Shown: positions 37,798 through 45,085 of the stretch, piece by piece
Layout of the letters: each line of letters starts with the position of its first letter
How positions within the stretch are numbered: the first letter of the stretch is position 1
NCBI GenBank assembly: GCA_963764505.1
Contig: CAVXSP010000001.1
Coordinates: 62,001-126,000, forward strand
Source of the DNA: CAVXSP01 sp963764505
Lineage (GTDB): Bacteria > Acidobacteriota > Vicinamibacteria > Vicinamibacterales > SCN-69-37
DNA: 64,000 nucleotides
Direction: 5' to 3'
Notes under the pieces: generated by a model
The model's input: the letters and a program-made list of their open reading frames with translations, nothing else
Told to the model about the DNA's origin: nothing
Databases searched by the model: none
Made by a program: the position numbers and the translations under genes

Positions 37798-38646
37798 TCA
37801 GCGATAGAGCGACGCCGCGATGCGGATCAACTCGTCGGCCGAGAGTTCGGTGCTCGCAACGAGATGCAACATGCCGGCATCGTGCCAGGTGACGACGGCC
37901 GGACTCCGGCCGTCGATGTCGTCCGTCGGCGGCTCGGGACCGAGCTGGTACACGCGCCCCGCGTGTCCGGCGATGCGGACCTCTCCCGGGGCGCGGCCGT
38001 AGCTCACGTCGAGCGCCAGGCGGCGCGCCTCCTCCGCGCCCGGCCTCGACTGGCTGACGACGAAGCGGCCGTAGTGCATCTCGAGCGTGCGCCGCGCCGG
38101 CGGGAGCTCCCGGCGTTTGTGATCGCGGACGTGGATTCGGATCGATCGACGACGCAGGCCGGCGGTGTCCTTCGGCTCGAGCGGCACGAACGTGAGCCAC
38201 GACCGCGCCGCGACGAGCGACTCCACGGTCTGGAAGTGCGCCTCGGCGGCCCGCCGCCTGCCGGCGGCGGCCTCCAGAGCCGCGATCGCCTCGCGATTTC
38301 CCCGGGCGATCGCCAGGTCGAGCGCCGTCCGGCCATTGAACCCGGGTGCGCCCGTGCCGCGAACGGCCAGGCTGGCGCCCGCCGCCACGAGAATCCGGAC
38401 GACGGCCGCATGGTCGCGGATCACGGCCATCATCAGGGCGCTCAGGCCGAACTTGGCCGTGCGATCGAGATCGGCGCCCTGGCGCACCAGCCATTCGACC
38501 ACCGGGACGTTGCCGTCCGCGACGGCGAGCATGAGCGCCGTCTGGCCGTGCCGGTCCAGCGCGTCGATGTCGGCGCCGCGCGACAGCAGCCGCTCCAGCT
38601 CGTCGACCGCGCCGCTGCGCACGGCGCGCTCCCATTCCTTCGTCAC
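37798..38646 (-). CDS. Ankyrin-repeat protein
   Basis: 282 aa from GTG 38646, no signal peptide. Residues about 5-130 form four ankyrin repeats (AVDELERLLSRGADIDALDR, GQTALMLAVADGNVPVVEWL, LSALMMAVIRDHAAVVRILV, NGRTALDLAIARGNREAI). The C-terminal half (about 150-282) is a separate beta-rich domain without a clear family: VSYGRAPGEVRIAGHAGRVY and VVTWHDAGMLHLVASTELSA. Probably a protein-binding adaptor. It is divergent from the S1C gene, with an 81-base gap. Confidence 0.75.
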   Translation of the reverse strand: MTKEWERAVRSGAVDELERLLSRGADIDALDRHGQTALMLAVADGNVPVVEWLVRQGADLDRTAKFGLSALMMAVIRDHAAVVRILVAAGASLAVRGTGAPGFNGRTALDLAIARGNREAIAALEAAAGRRRAAEAHFQTVESLVAARSWLTFVPLEPKDTAGLRRRSIRIHVRDHKRRELPPARRTLEMHYGRFVVSQSRPGAEEARRLALDVSYGRAPGEVRIAGHAGRVYQLGPEPPTDDIDGRSPAVVTWHDAGMLHLVASTELSADELIRIAASLYR

Positions 38647-38727
38647 GGTCCGCCCCACCCTACACCAGCGCGCCACTCGCCCATCCGGGTGATGTCTGCG
38701 CCGGCGCGGCGGGACACAATCGCGGGC

Positions 38728-39621
38728 ATGAGCGATTCGACTCTTCTCTCCATGTCCGATCGGCTGGCCGACGCCGTCAATCGCGCGGGCGCCTCCGTCG
38801 TCCAGGTCCAGGGGCGGCGGCGACCCGCCAGCGGCATCGTCTCCTCCGCCGATGTCGTCGTCACGATGGCGCGCGCGCTCGGGCGGGAGGAGAGCCCGCG
38901 CGTGCGGACGCCCGACGGCCGCCAGCTCGAGGCGGAGGTCGCCGGCTGGGACCCGGCGATGCACCTGGCCGTGCTCCGCGTGCCTGGCCTCGGCACGCCG
39001 CCGATTGCCGTGGCCGAGGCCGCCGCACGTCCCGGCCACCTCGCCGTCGCAGTCGGACGGTCCTGGAGCAACGGCGTCACCGCGAGCCTCGGGATGATCT
39101 CGATTATCGGCGGCCCGCTGCGGACGGGACGCGGCTTGGAGATCCCCGAGATCATCCGGACGTCGGCGCCGATGCACAGCGGCTTTGCGGGCGGCGCCCT
39201 CGCCGACGCTTCTGGCCGGCTCGTCGGGATCTGCACGGCCGCCGAGATTCGAGGGCTCGGCGTCGTCATCCCCGTCGCGCCGGCGTGGCGCGCCGCGGCG
39301 GATCTGCTCGAGCACGGGCAGCGCACGCGCGGCCACCTCGGCGTCGCCGGGCAGCCGGTGCGGCTCGGCGCGCAGCAGCGGGGATCCGACGGCCAGGATC
39401 AGGGCGTCCTCGTCGTCGCAATCGCGCCGGACAGTCCCGCCGAAACCGCCGGTCTGCTCGTCGGCGACGTGCTCGTCGGCTTCGACGGCCGGGCGATTCA
39501 GTCGCCCGAGGATCTGCTGCAGGCCCTCGCCACCGACTGCGTCGGCAGGCAGGTCTCGGTCCGCGTCATCCGCGGCGCTGCGCCGGTTGAGCTGTCCGTG
39601 ACGGTTGGCGAGCGGCCATAG
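38728..39621 (+). CDS. S1C (HtrA/Deg-like) pseudoprotease with PDZ domain
   Basis: 297 aa: trypsin-like domain (residues about 10-195) and one PDZ (about 200-295, VLVVAIAPDSPAETAGLLVG, GDVLVGFDGRAI). No signal peptide, so cytoplasmic. The catalytic triad is lost. The usual TNAHVV reads TMARAL. The DLAV aspartate is His (DPAMHLAVLRV). The GNSGG serine is Ala (GFAGGAL). The fold is otherwise well kept, pointing to selection for binding, not cleavage. It is followed 39 bases later by a LuxR-type regulator, suggesting a functional pair. Confidence 0.82.
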   Translation: MSDSTLLSMSDRLADAVNRAGASVVQVQGRRRPASGIVSSADVVVTMARALGREESPRVRTPDGRQLEAEVAGWDPAMHLAVLRVPGLGTPPIAVAEAAARPGHLAVAVGRSWSNGVTASLGMISIIGGPLRTGRGLEIPEIIRTSAPMHSGFAGGALADASGRLVGICTAAEIRGLGVVIPVAPAWRAAADLLEHGQRTRGHLGVAGQPVRLGAQQRGSDGQDQGVLVVAIAPDSPAETAGLLVGDVLVGFDGRAIQSPEDLLQALATDCVGRQVSVRVIRGAAPVELSVTVGERP

Positions 39622-39660
39622 CGCGGCGGTACCCGGCCGCACCTGTGATTTGCTTGCGTG

Positions 39661-40062
39661 ATGCGGGTCATCGTCGTCGGACCGGCGGAGGCGCGGAGTC
39701 GGCTCCGGACCGAGCTGGCGGCCGCCGGCGTCGACGTCGTCGGAGAGACCGGGTCGATTGCAGCCGCGCGCGCCCTCGGTCGCCGCGCGGACGCCTTCGT
39801 CGTGGCGCCCGCACCGGCCAGCTCGATCGGGATGGAGCTGGTCGATGAGGATCCGGCCGCGGTCGAACCGCTGACGCCCAGGGAACGAGAGGTGCTGGCG
39901 CTTCTCTCGCAGGGCCTGCCGAACAAGGCGATCGCGGAGCGGCTCGCCATCAGCGATCAGACGGTGAAGTTCCACGTGGCCTCGATCTACGGCAAGCTGG
40001 GCGCTTCCAATCGCACCGACGCGGTCCGGCGTGCGGTGCGGCAGGGGATTGTTACGCTCTAG
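39661..40062 (+). CDS. Short LuxR-type regulator with degenerate receiver
   Basis: 133 aa from ATG 39661 (GTG 39658 is also possible). The C-terminal 65 residues are a complete LuxR HTH (LTPREREVLALLSQGLPNKA, SDQTVKFHVASIYGKLGASN). The N-terminus begins like a receiver (MRVIVVGPAEARSRLRTELA) but is only about 65 residues. It has no phospho-acceptor Asp in the expected place and no conserved Lys. Phosphorylation control is therefore unlikely; control by the preceding S1C pseudoprotease is possible. Confidence 0.8.
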   Translation: MRVIVVGPAEARSRLRTELAAAGVDVVGETGSIAAARALGRRADAFVVAPAPASSIGMELVDEDPAAVEPLTPREREVLALLSQGLPNKAIAERLAISDQTVKFHVASIYGKLGASNRTDAVRRAVRQGIVTL

Positions 40063-40095
40063 GCTTTGGGCTTTGGGCTCTCGGCTCTGGGCTTG
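40062..40095. repeat. Short GGCTTTGG/GGCTCT tandem repeat
   Basis: Degenerate tandem of GGCTTTG, GGCTTTG, GGCTCTC, GGCTCTG, GGCTTG, directly after the LuxR-type stop codon. A similar CAGAGTCCAGAGCC motif follows the M13 gene at about 17853. Looks like a small intergenic simple repeat of the genome; no role evident. Confidence 0.5.
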
Positions 40096-40184
40096 CCAAC
40101 GAGGGCTTCTGCCCGTCCCACCCGTCAGTCCCGCCCGTGAACATTGACAACCCGGAGGCCCGGAGATAGCGTCAGCCCTCGCCG

Positions 40185-40742
40185 ATGCTCATCTACGCCG
40201 CCATAGCCGCCTTCGGCCTGATGGTGCTCCTCGTGATGCTCCTCGTGGGGGAGATCTTCGGGGGCGATCACGACATCAGCCACGAGGTCGAGGCCGGCCA
40301 CGGCGATTTCGATCAGGGCGGGCCGAGCGTGTTCAGCACGAGGATCATGGCCGCCTTTCTCACGGCGTTCGGGGTGGGCGGCGTCGTGGCGCGCTACTAC
40401 GGGCTCTCGCATCCGGCGGCGTCCGGCGTGGGCGTGGCGGCCGGGATCGTGATGGCCGGCATCGTCTTTCAGTTCGCCAAGTTGCTGTACTCGCAGCAGG
40501 CGTCGAGCGAGGTCCGGATGCGCGGCCTGGTCGGTCTGGAGGCCGAGGTGTCGGTCGCGATTCCGAAGAACGGCGTCGGCCAGATCGCGCTGAGCGCGGC
40601 GGGCGCGCGGAGCGAGCACATCGCGCGATCGGCCGACGGGCGCGCGCTATCGCGGGGCGCGACGGTGGTGATCACCGGGCTCGGGGGCGACTCCGTCGTC
40701 GTCGCGCCGGTCGAGTCGCCGGTCGCAGGAGGAGTCAGATGA
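40185..40742 (+). CDS. NfeD-like membrane protein, flotillin partner
   Basis: 185 aa. Three hydrophobic segments (about 4-24, 52-70, 78-98) and a C-terminal OB-fold domain (MRGLVGLEAEVSVAIPKNGV to the end), the arrangement of NfeD1b/YuaF-type proteins encoded with flotillins. The acidic, His-rich loop GGDHDISHEVEAGHGDFD is notable. Stop overlaps the flotillin start (ATGA), so expression is coupled. Expected to help organise membrane microdomains with flotillin. Confidence 0.82.
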   Translation: MLIYAAIAAFGLMVLLVMLLVGEIFGGDHDISHEVEAGHGDFDQGGPSVFSTRIMAAFLTAFGVGGVVARYYGLSHPAASGVGVAAGIVMAGIVFQFAKLLYSQQASSEVRMRGLVGLEAEVSVAIPKNGVGQIALSAAGARSEHIARSADGRALSRGATVVITGLGGDSVVVAPVESPVAGGVR

Positions 40743-42265
40743 ATCTGCTGGGCTTGGATCTCTCGGCGGTGATGGTCGCCGTCGCCGTCCTCCTGGGGCT
40801 GCTCGGCCTGTTCGCGGCGATGGCGCTCTTCGCCCGCAACTACATCAAGGTGCCGCCCTCGACCGTCGCGATCTTCTACGGCCGCAAGCACACCATCCTC
40901 GACGAGAAGGGGAATCGCGCGACGGTGGGCTTCCGGATCGTGCGCGGCGGCGCCGCGCTGCGCGTGCCCCTGCTCGAGCAGGTCGCCTATCTCTCGCTGA
41001 ACATCATCTCGATTCCGCTCCGTATTCAGCGCGCCTACACGAAGGAAGGCGTCGCCGTCACGGTCGAAGCCGTCGCCAACGTCAAGATTGCGGGCGACGA
41101 CGTGTCGCTGCGCGGCGCGGCGGAGCGCTTCCTCGGCATGACGGCCGACCAGGTCAAGGGCGTGATCTTCCAGACGCTCGAGGGCCACCTGCGCGCGATC
41201 CTCGGCACGCTCACGGTGGAGGAGATCAACGCGGACCGTCAGGCGTTCGCGCAGAAGATGACCGACGAAGCGGCGGTCGACCTGAAGAAGATGGGCGTCA
41301 ACATCGACATCCTGACGATCCAGCAGATCAGCGACGAGCAGGGCTATCTCGACGCGCTCGGCAAGAAGCGCACGGCCGAGGTCAAGCGCGACGCCATCAT
41401 CGGCGAGGCGCTCGCGCAACGCGACGCGATGATCAAGTCGGCCATGGCGGATCAGGAGGGCAAGACGAAGCGCTACGAGGCCGACGTCGCGATCGCGCAG
41501 TCGCTGCGCGACAAGGAGTCGCGGCAGGCGGAGTTCGACGCCGCGGTGCGGGGCAAGGAGGCCGAGGCCGAACAGGCGGGCCCGCTCGCGACCGCGATCG
41601 CCCGCCAGCGCGTCACCGAACAGGAGACGCGCATCGACCAGGTTCGAAAGCAGCAGGAAGTGCTGGTCCAGGAGCAGGAGGCCGCGCGCAAGGAGAAGGA
41701 GCTGCAGGCGACCGTCGTCAAGCCTGCCGAGGCCGAGCGGCAGGCCGCGATCCTGCGGGCCGAAGGCGAGAAGCAGGCGACCGTGATCCGCGCCGAGGCC
41801 ACGCAGAAGGAGCTGGAGTACGAGGGCGCCGGAGAAGCCGCGAAGATCGAGCGGATCGGCAGGGCCGAGGCCACGAAGGTGCTGGCCGTCGGCGAGGCCG
41901 AAGCGGAGGTCATCAAGAAGAAGCTGCTCGCGGAGGCCGAAGGCCTGCAGAAGAAGGCCGAGGCGTGGAAGAACTTCAACGACGCGGCGATTCTCAACAT
42001 GGTGGTCGAGAAGATGCCGGAGCTGGCGCAGGCGTTCGCGACACAGCTCGCGGGCATCGACAAGATCAACATCATCGAGATGGGCAACGGCGCGCCCCAG
42101 TCGGGCGGCCTCGGGAAGATGCTCGGCACGGTCGGCGGCGGCATGACGGCGATGCTGGCGATGCTCAAGGACCAGTTCGGCGTCGACATCGCGCGCCTGA
42201 TGCAGGCCCGCACCGAGTCGGCCGCCATCGAGGCGGAGGGCAAGTCAACGACGGCGATACGGTAG
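40739..42265 (+). CDS. Flotillin-family (SPFH) membrane scaffold protein
   Basis: 508 aa. One N-terminal helix (VMVAVAVLLGLLGLFAAMAL), then the SPFH domain (about 35-230: VPPSTVAIFYGRKHTILDEK, KEGVAVTVEAVANVKIAGDD, GHLRAILGTLTVEEINADRQ). A long Ala/Glu/Lys coiled coil follows (about 235-430, with RAEGEKQATVIRAEATQKE and GEAEAEVIKKKLLAEAEG). The C-terminus is Gly/Met-rich and oligomerising. Bacterial flotillins (FloT/YqfA type) assemble functional membrane microdomains. ATG at 40739. Confidence 0.92.
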   Translation: MNLLGLDLSAVMVAVAVLLGLLGLFAAMALFARNYIKVPPSTVAIFYGRKHTILDEKGNRATVGFRIVRGGAALRVPLLEQVAYLSLNIISIPLRIQRAYTKEGVAVTVEAVANVKIAGDDVSLRGAAERFLGMTADQVKGVIFQTLEGHLRAILGTLTVEEINADRQAFAQKMTDEAAVDLKKMGVNIDILTIQQISDEQGYLDALGKKRTAEVKRDAIIGEALAQRDAMIKSAMADQEGKTKRYEADVAIAQSLRDKESRQAEFDAAVRGKEAEAEQAGPLATAIARQRVTEQETRIDQVRKQQEVLVQEQEAARKEKELQATVVKPAEAERQAAILRAEGEKQATVIRAEATQKELEYEGAGEAAKIERIGRAEATKVLAVGEAEAEVIKKKLLAEAEGLQKKAEAWKNFNDAAILNMVVEKMPELAQAFATQLAGIDKINIIEMGNGAPQSGGLGKMLGTVGGGMTAMLAMLKDQFGVDIARLMQARTESAAIEAEGKSTTAIR

Positions 42266-42300
42266 CGCGTCCGGCATCGCCTTTCCGCCCGCCCGCGCCG

Positions 42301-42966
42301 CTATCTCACCCGCTCGACAGCCGCCAACGGCGCCGCGATGACGATTCCGGCCGCCAGGGCGGCGCCGTGCACGTCGGCCGCCAGCAGGAGCGCGAGCGCG
42401 ACGAGCGCGGCCGCGCCGGCGACGAACCGCCCGCCCAGGCGCCCGCGCAGAACGGGGCGCTGCGCGGCGATCGCCAGGAGGACCCAGAGGACCAGCGCGC
42501 GGGGAAACCTGGACGCGAGCAGTCCCGCACACCAGTAGAGCACCAGGACGCCAGCCGCGCGCGTGACGTCCGGATGCCGTTGCCAGAGGGCGACGACGAG
42601 CGCGCCGGCGAGCCCGCAGACGGCGACGGAGTTGCCCGCGCCGTACGGCTGCCATCGATAGCCCGCCAGCTCACCGGCGAGTCCGGCGCCCAGATAGCAC
42701 ACCAGCCACGCCCAGGGCCGCAGCACCTGCTCGCACGCGATGCCCAGAACGGTCAGGAACGCCAGGTTCGACACCGCGCCGACCGCGCCGCCGTCCTGAA
42801 CGAGCAGCGCCGTGAGCGTGCGCCAGCTCTCTGCCTGGCGGCCGGCCGGCGTGCGCTCCCACAGGGCAAGCAATCCCGGCACGAACGCCTGCGCCACGTT
42901 CGTGGCCACGGTGATGGCCAGGACCGCGATCGTCGTGACGGGCGTCCGCTTCAGACCGAATCGCAT
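42301..42966 (-). CDS. Rhomboid-family intramembrane protease-like protein
   Basis: 221 aa, about six helices. The serine site is likely GAGNSVAVCGLAG, matching the rhomboid G-x-S turn. The His partner is in a late helix (ADVHGAALAAG). The loop before helix 2 (AESWRTLTALLVQDGGAV) and EQVLRPWAWLVCYLGAGLAG also fit. Both catalytic residues are present, so activity is plausible, although sequence similarity to classical rhomboids is modest. Converges on the flotillin gene with a 35-base gap. Confidence 0.7.
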   Translation of the reverse strand: MRFGLKRTPVTTIAVLAITVATNVAQAFVPGLLALWERTPAGRQAESWRTLTALLVQDGGAVGAVSNLAFLTVLGIACEQVLRPWAWLVCYLGAGLAGELAGYRWQPYGAGNSVAVCGLAGALVVALWQRHPDVTRAAGVLVLYWCAGLLASRFPRALVLWVLLAIAAQRPVLRGRLGGRFVAGAAALVALALLLAADVHGAALAAGIVIAAPLAAVERVR

Positions 42967-43022
42967 GCGGCAGGCGCGGATGGATCAGCCAGACCGGGAC
43001 CGAGGCGCCGATCTGCGGCGCG

Positions 43023-44003
43023 TCAGAACACCTGCAGGCCGCGGCCGGTCACGACCAGCCCGTCATATCCAGCCTGGCGGATCTCGCGGATGAGGTCGGC
43101 CTCGGTCGCGTTGCCGAACAGCTCATGGTAGAGAATCAGCAGCTTCGGGCGCGCCTTCTTCGCCACCTCGGCCAGCTCGGCCGTCGACGTGTGCGACATG
43201 GTGTGGTAGGCCTGCCATTCGAACGGCTGCTCCTCGAGCGCCGCCTTCGAGTAGACCTCGTGCATGAGGATGTCGCAGCCGTTGCAGGCCGTAATGACGT
43301 TGTCGGACGGCCGCGTGTCGCCCGAGATCACGATCGTGCGGTCCGCCGTGGTGAACTTGTAGCCGAACGCATGCTGCCAGCCGCCGTGGGCGACCTCGAA
43401 CGCCTCGACGGTCACGTGGTCGTCCTTGTAGACGACGCCCGCTTTGATCTCGTGCACGTTCATCTGGTAGTTCCGGGTCGTCTGCGGCTCGATGCCGTTC
43501 AGCCGGATGCCGATGTCGTCGCGCCACGCGTCCTCGATCTTCCGGATCATCCACTTGAGGCCAGGCGGTCCGTAGATCTCGAGCGGGAACGGGCGGCCCA
43601 TGATCCACGGACTCAGCATCAGATCGGGCAGACCGACCGTGTGATCCGAATGCAGGTGCGTGATGAACGCGTAGCGCAGGACTCGGGGACGGAGCGATGG
43701 AATGCCGCGTTGCGCGGCCGCTCCCGCGGCGCGGCGCACCACACCGGCGCCGGCGTCAACGAGGTACGCCTGGTTGTCGACGACGATGGCCGCTGCCGGT
43801 CCCCATCGGGTCGGATCGATCACCGGCGTGCCGGTGCCGAGCAGGACGAGGCGGGTCTTCGGCCGCTGATGGGCCAGCCGCTGCTCGAGCGGCGGCGGAG
43901 CGGCGTCCTGATCCGCGAGCGGTGCGCTGACCTGGCCGACGGCCAGCACGGCGGCCACACTGACGACCAGAGACCGGATGTCGATCCGGACGAGCCGACG
44001 CAT
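43023..44003 (-). CDS. Secreted MBL-fold metallo-hydrolase
   Basis: 326 aa from ATG 44003 (GGAGG upstream), with signal peptide. Metallo-beta-lactamase fold like RNase Z/arylsulfatase types: LVLLGTGTPVIDPTRWGPAA at the start, THLHSDHTVGLPDL (metal-binding HxHxDH), ISGDTRPSDNV (bridging Asp) and a late His in LLILYHELFG. Binds two metal ions; substrate unknown. Periplasmic location argues against a tRNA-processing role. Confidence 0.85.
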   Translation of the reverse strand: MRRLVRIDIRSLVVSVAAVLAVGQVSAPLADQDAAPPPLEQRLAHQRPKTRLVLLGTGTPVIDPTRWGPAAAIVVDNQAYLVDAGAGVVRRAAGAAAQRGIPSLRPRVLRYAFITHLHSDHTVGLPDLMLSPWIMGRPFPLEIYGPPGLKWMIRKIEDAWRDDIGIRLNGIEPQTTRNYQMNVHEIKAGVVYKDDHVTVEAFEVAHGGWQHAFGYKFTTADRTIVISGDTRPSDNVITACNGCDILMHEVYSKAALEEQPFEWQAYHTMSHTSTAELAEVAKKARPKLLILYHELFGNATEADLIREIRQAGYDGLVVTGRGLQVF

Positions 44004-44124
44004 AGCGAGCCTCCTGCGGTCGGAGCCGACGCGCGCTTCCCTGCCGGTGCGTACTGAACCCGGGTATCTTATAGCCGCTCGGGGCGGCGGGACGCAAGAT
44101 GCAAGAACTGGACGGGCGGGCTGA

Positions 44125-45078
44125 TCAGACGCCCAAGCCGGAAGGCGCCGGCGCCTCGTCACTCCGCACGAACTCGACGCGGTTCCGCCCGGTTGCCTTC
44201 GCCCGATAGAGCACGGTATCGGCCGCCAACAGCAGTTCCTGGTCCGACAGGGGGGTCGCCGGCGAGCTGATCACCACGCCGACGCTCGCGCTGGTCCAGA
44301 CGGGCAGGGCTCCGCACAGCACCGGCTCGCCGGCGATGCTCTGGCGCAGACGGTCGGCCTGCGCGCCGACGAGCTCGGGCGCGAGGTCGGGCATCACGAT
44401 CAGGAACTCCTCGCCGCCGTAGCGCCCCGCGCCGTCGCAGGACCGCAGCAGCGAGGGCAGCCGGCGCCCGACTTCCCTCAGGACGGCGTCGCCGGTCAGG
44501 TGGCCGTGCCGGTCGTTGATCTGCTTGAAGCAATCGAGATCGAGCATGAGCACGGCGACCTGGGTGCGGCGGCAGCGGCTGCGCTCCAGCTCCGTCGCCA
44601 GGAACTGCAGGATGGCCGGCCGATTCAGCAGTCCGGTGAGGTCGTCGTGCGTCGCGCGGTGGTTCAACTCCCCCTGCACGCGCATGAGTCGATTCTCCAG
44701 GTCGAGGAGGCGGAGCCCTGCGCGGAGACGCGCGCCCAGCTCGCTGATGTGGAACGGCTTGGTCAGGTAGTCGTCGGCGCCGGCCTCGAGGCCGGCCACG
44801 ATGTCCTTCTTCTCGTCCTTCGCCGTGAGCAGGAGCACGTAGCGATATCGTGCGTGCGGCTGGCGGCGGATGCGCCGGCAGAGCTCGAGACCGTCGAGCC
44901 CCGGCATCATCCAGTCGAGGATCAGCAGGTTGGGGGCATCGCGGGTCTGCAGCACGCGCCAGGCGCTGGCCCCGTCCTTCGCCACGACGACCTCGTAGCC
45001 CCAGTCGCGCAGGCAGCGTTCGATGACCCGGCGGAAGACGGGGTCGTCTTCCGCGACCAGAATCGCGGGAGGCGGCAC
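44125..45078 (-). CDS. Response-regulator diguanylate cyclase (REC-GGDEF)
   Basis: 317 aa from GTG 45078, eight bases after the kinase stop; upstream ATG 45123 would overlap the kinase. The receiver domain is complete: acidic pair in ILVAEDDPVF, phospho-Asp in LLILDWMMPGLDG, Lys in GADDYLTKPFHISE. A GGDEF domain follows, with RATHDDLTGLLNR and an active site GGEEF (RYGGEEFLIVMPD). Makes cyclic di-GMP when phosphorylated. Last gene of an Hpt-kinase-cyclase operon, so it is probably the output of that relay. Confidence 0.9.
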   Translation of the reverse strand: MPPPAILVAEDDPVFRRVIERCLRDWGYEVVVAKDGASAWRVLQTRDAPNLLILDWMMPGLDGLELCRRIRRQPHARYRYVLLLTAKDEKKDIVAGLEAGADDYLTKPFHISELGARLRAGLRLLDLENRLMRVQGELNHRATHDDLTGLLNRPAILQFLATELERSRCRRTQVAVLMLDLDCFKQINDRHGHLTGDAVLREVGRRLPSLLRSCDGAGRYGGEEFLIVMPDLAPELVGAQADRLRQSIAGEPVLCGALPVWTSASVGVVISSPATPLSDQELLLAADTVLYRAKATGRNRVEFVRSDEAPAPSGLGV

Positions 45079-45085
45079 CGGAGCG

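Noticed and set aside
38647..39975. Possible N-terminal extension of the ankyrin protein
   Set aside because: The frame stays open upstream only because it is antisense to the S1C and LuxR-type genes; GTG 38646 fits the first ankyrin repeat.
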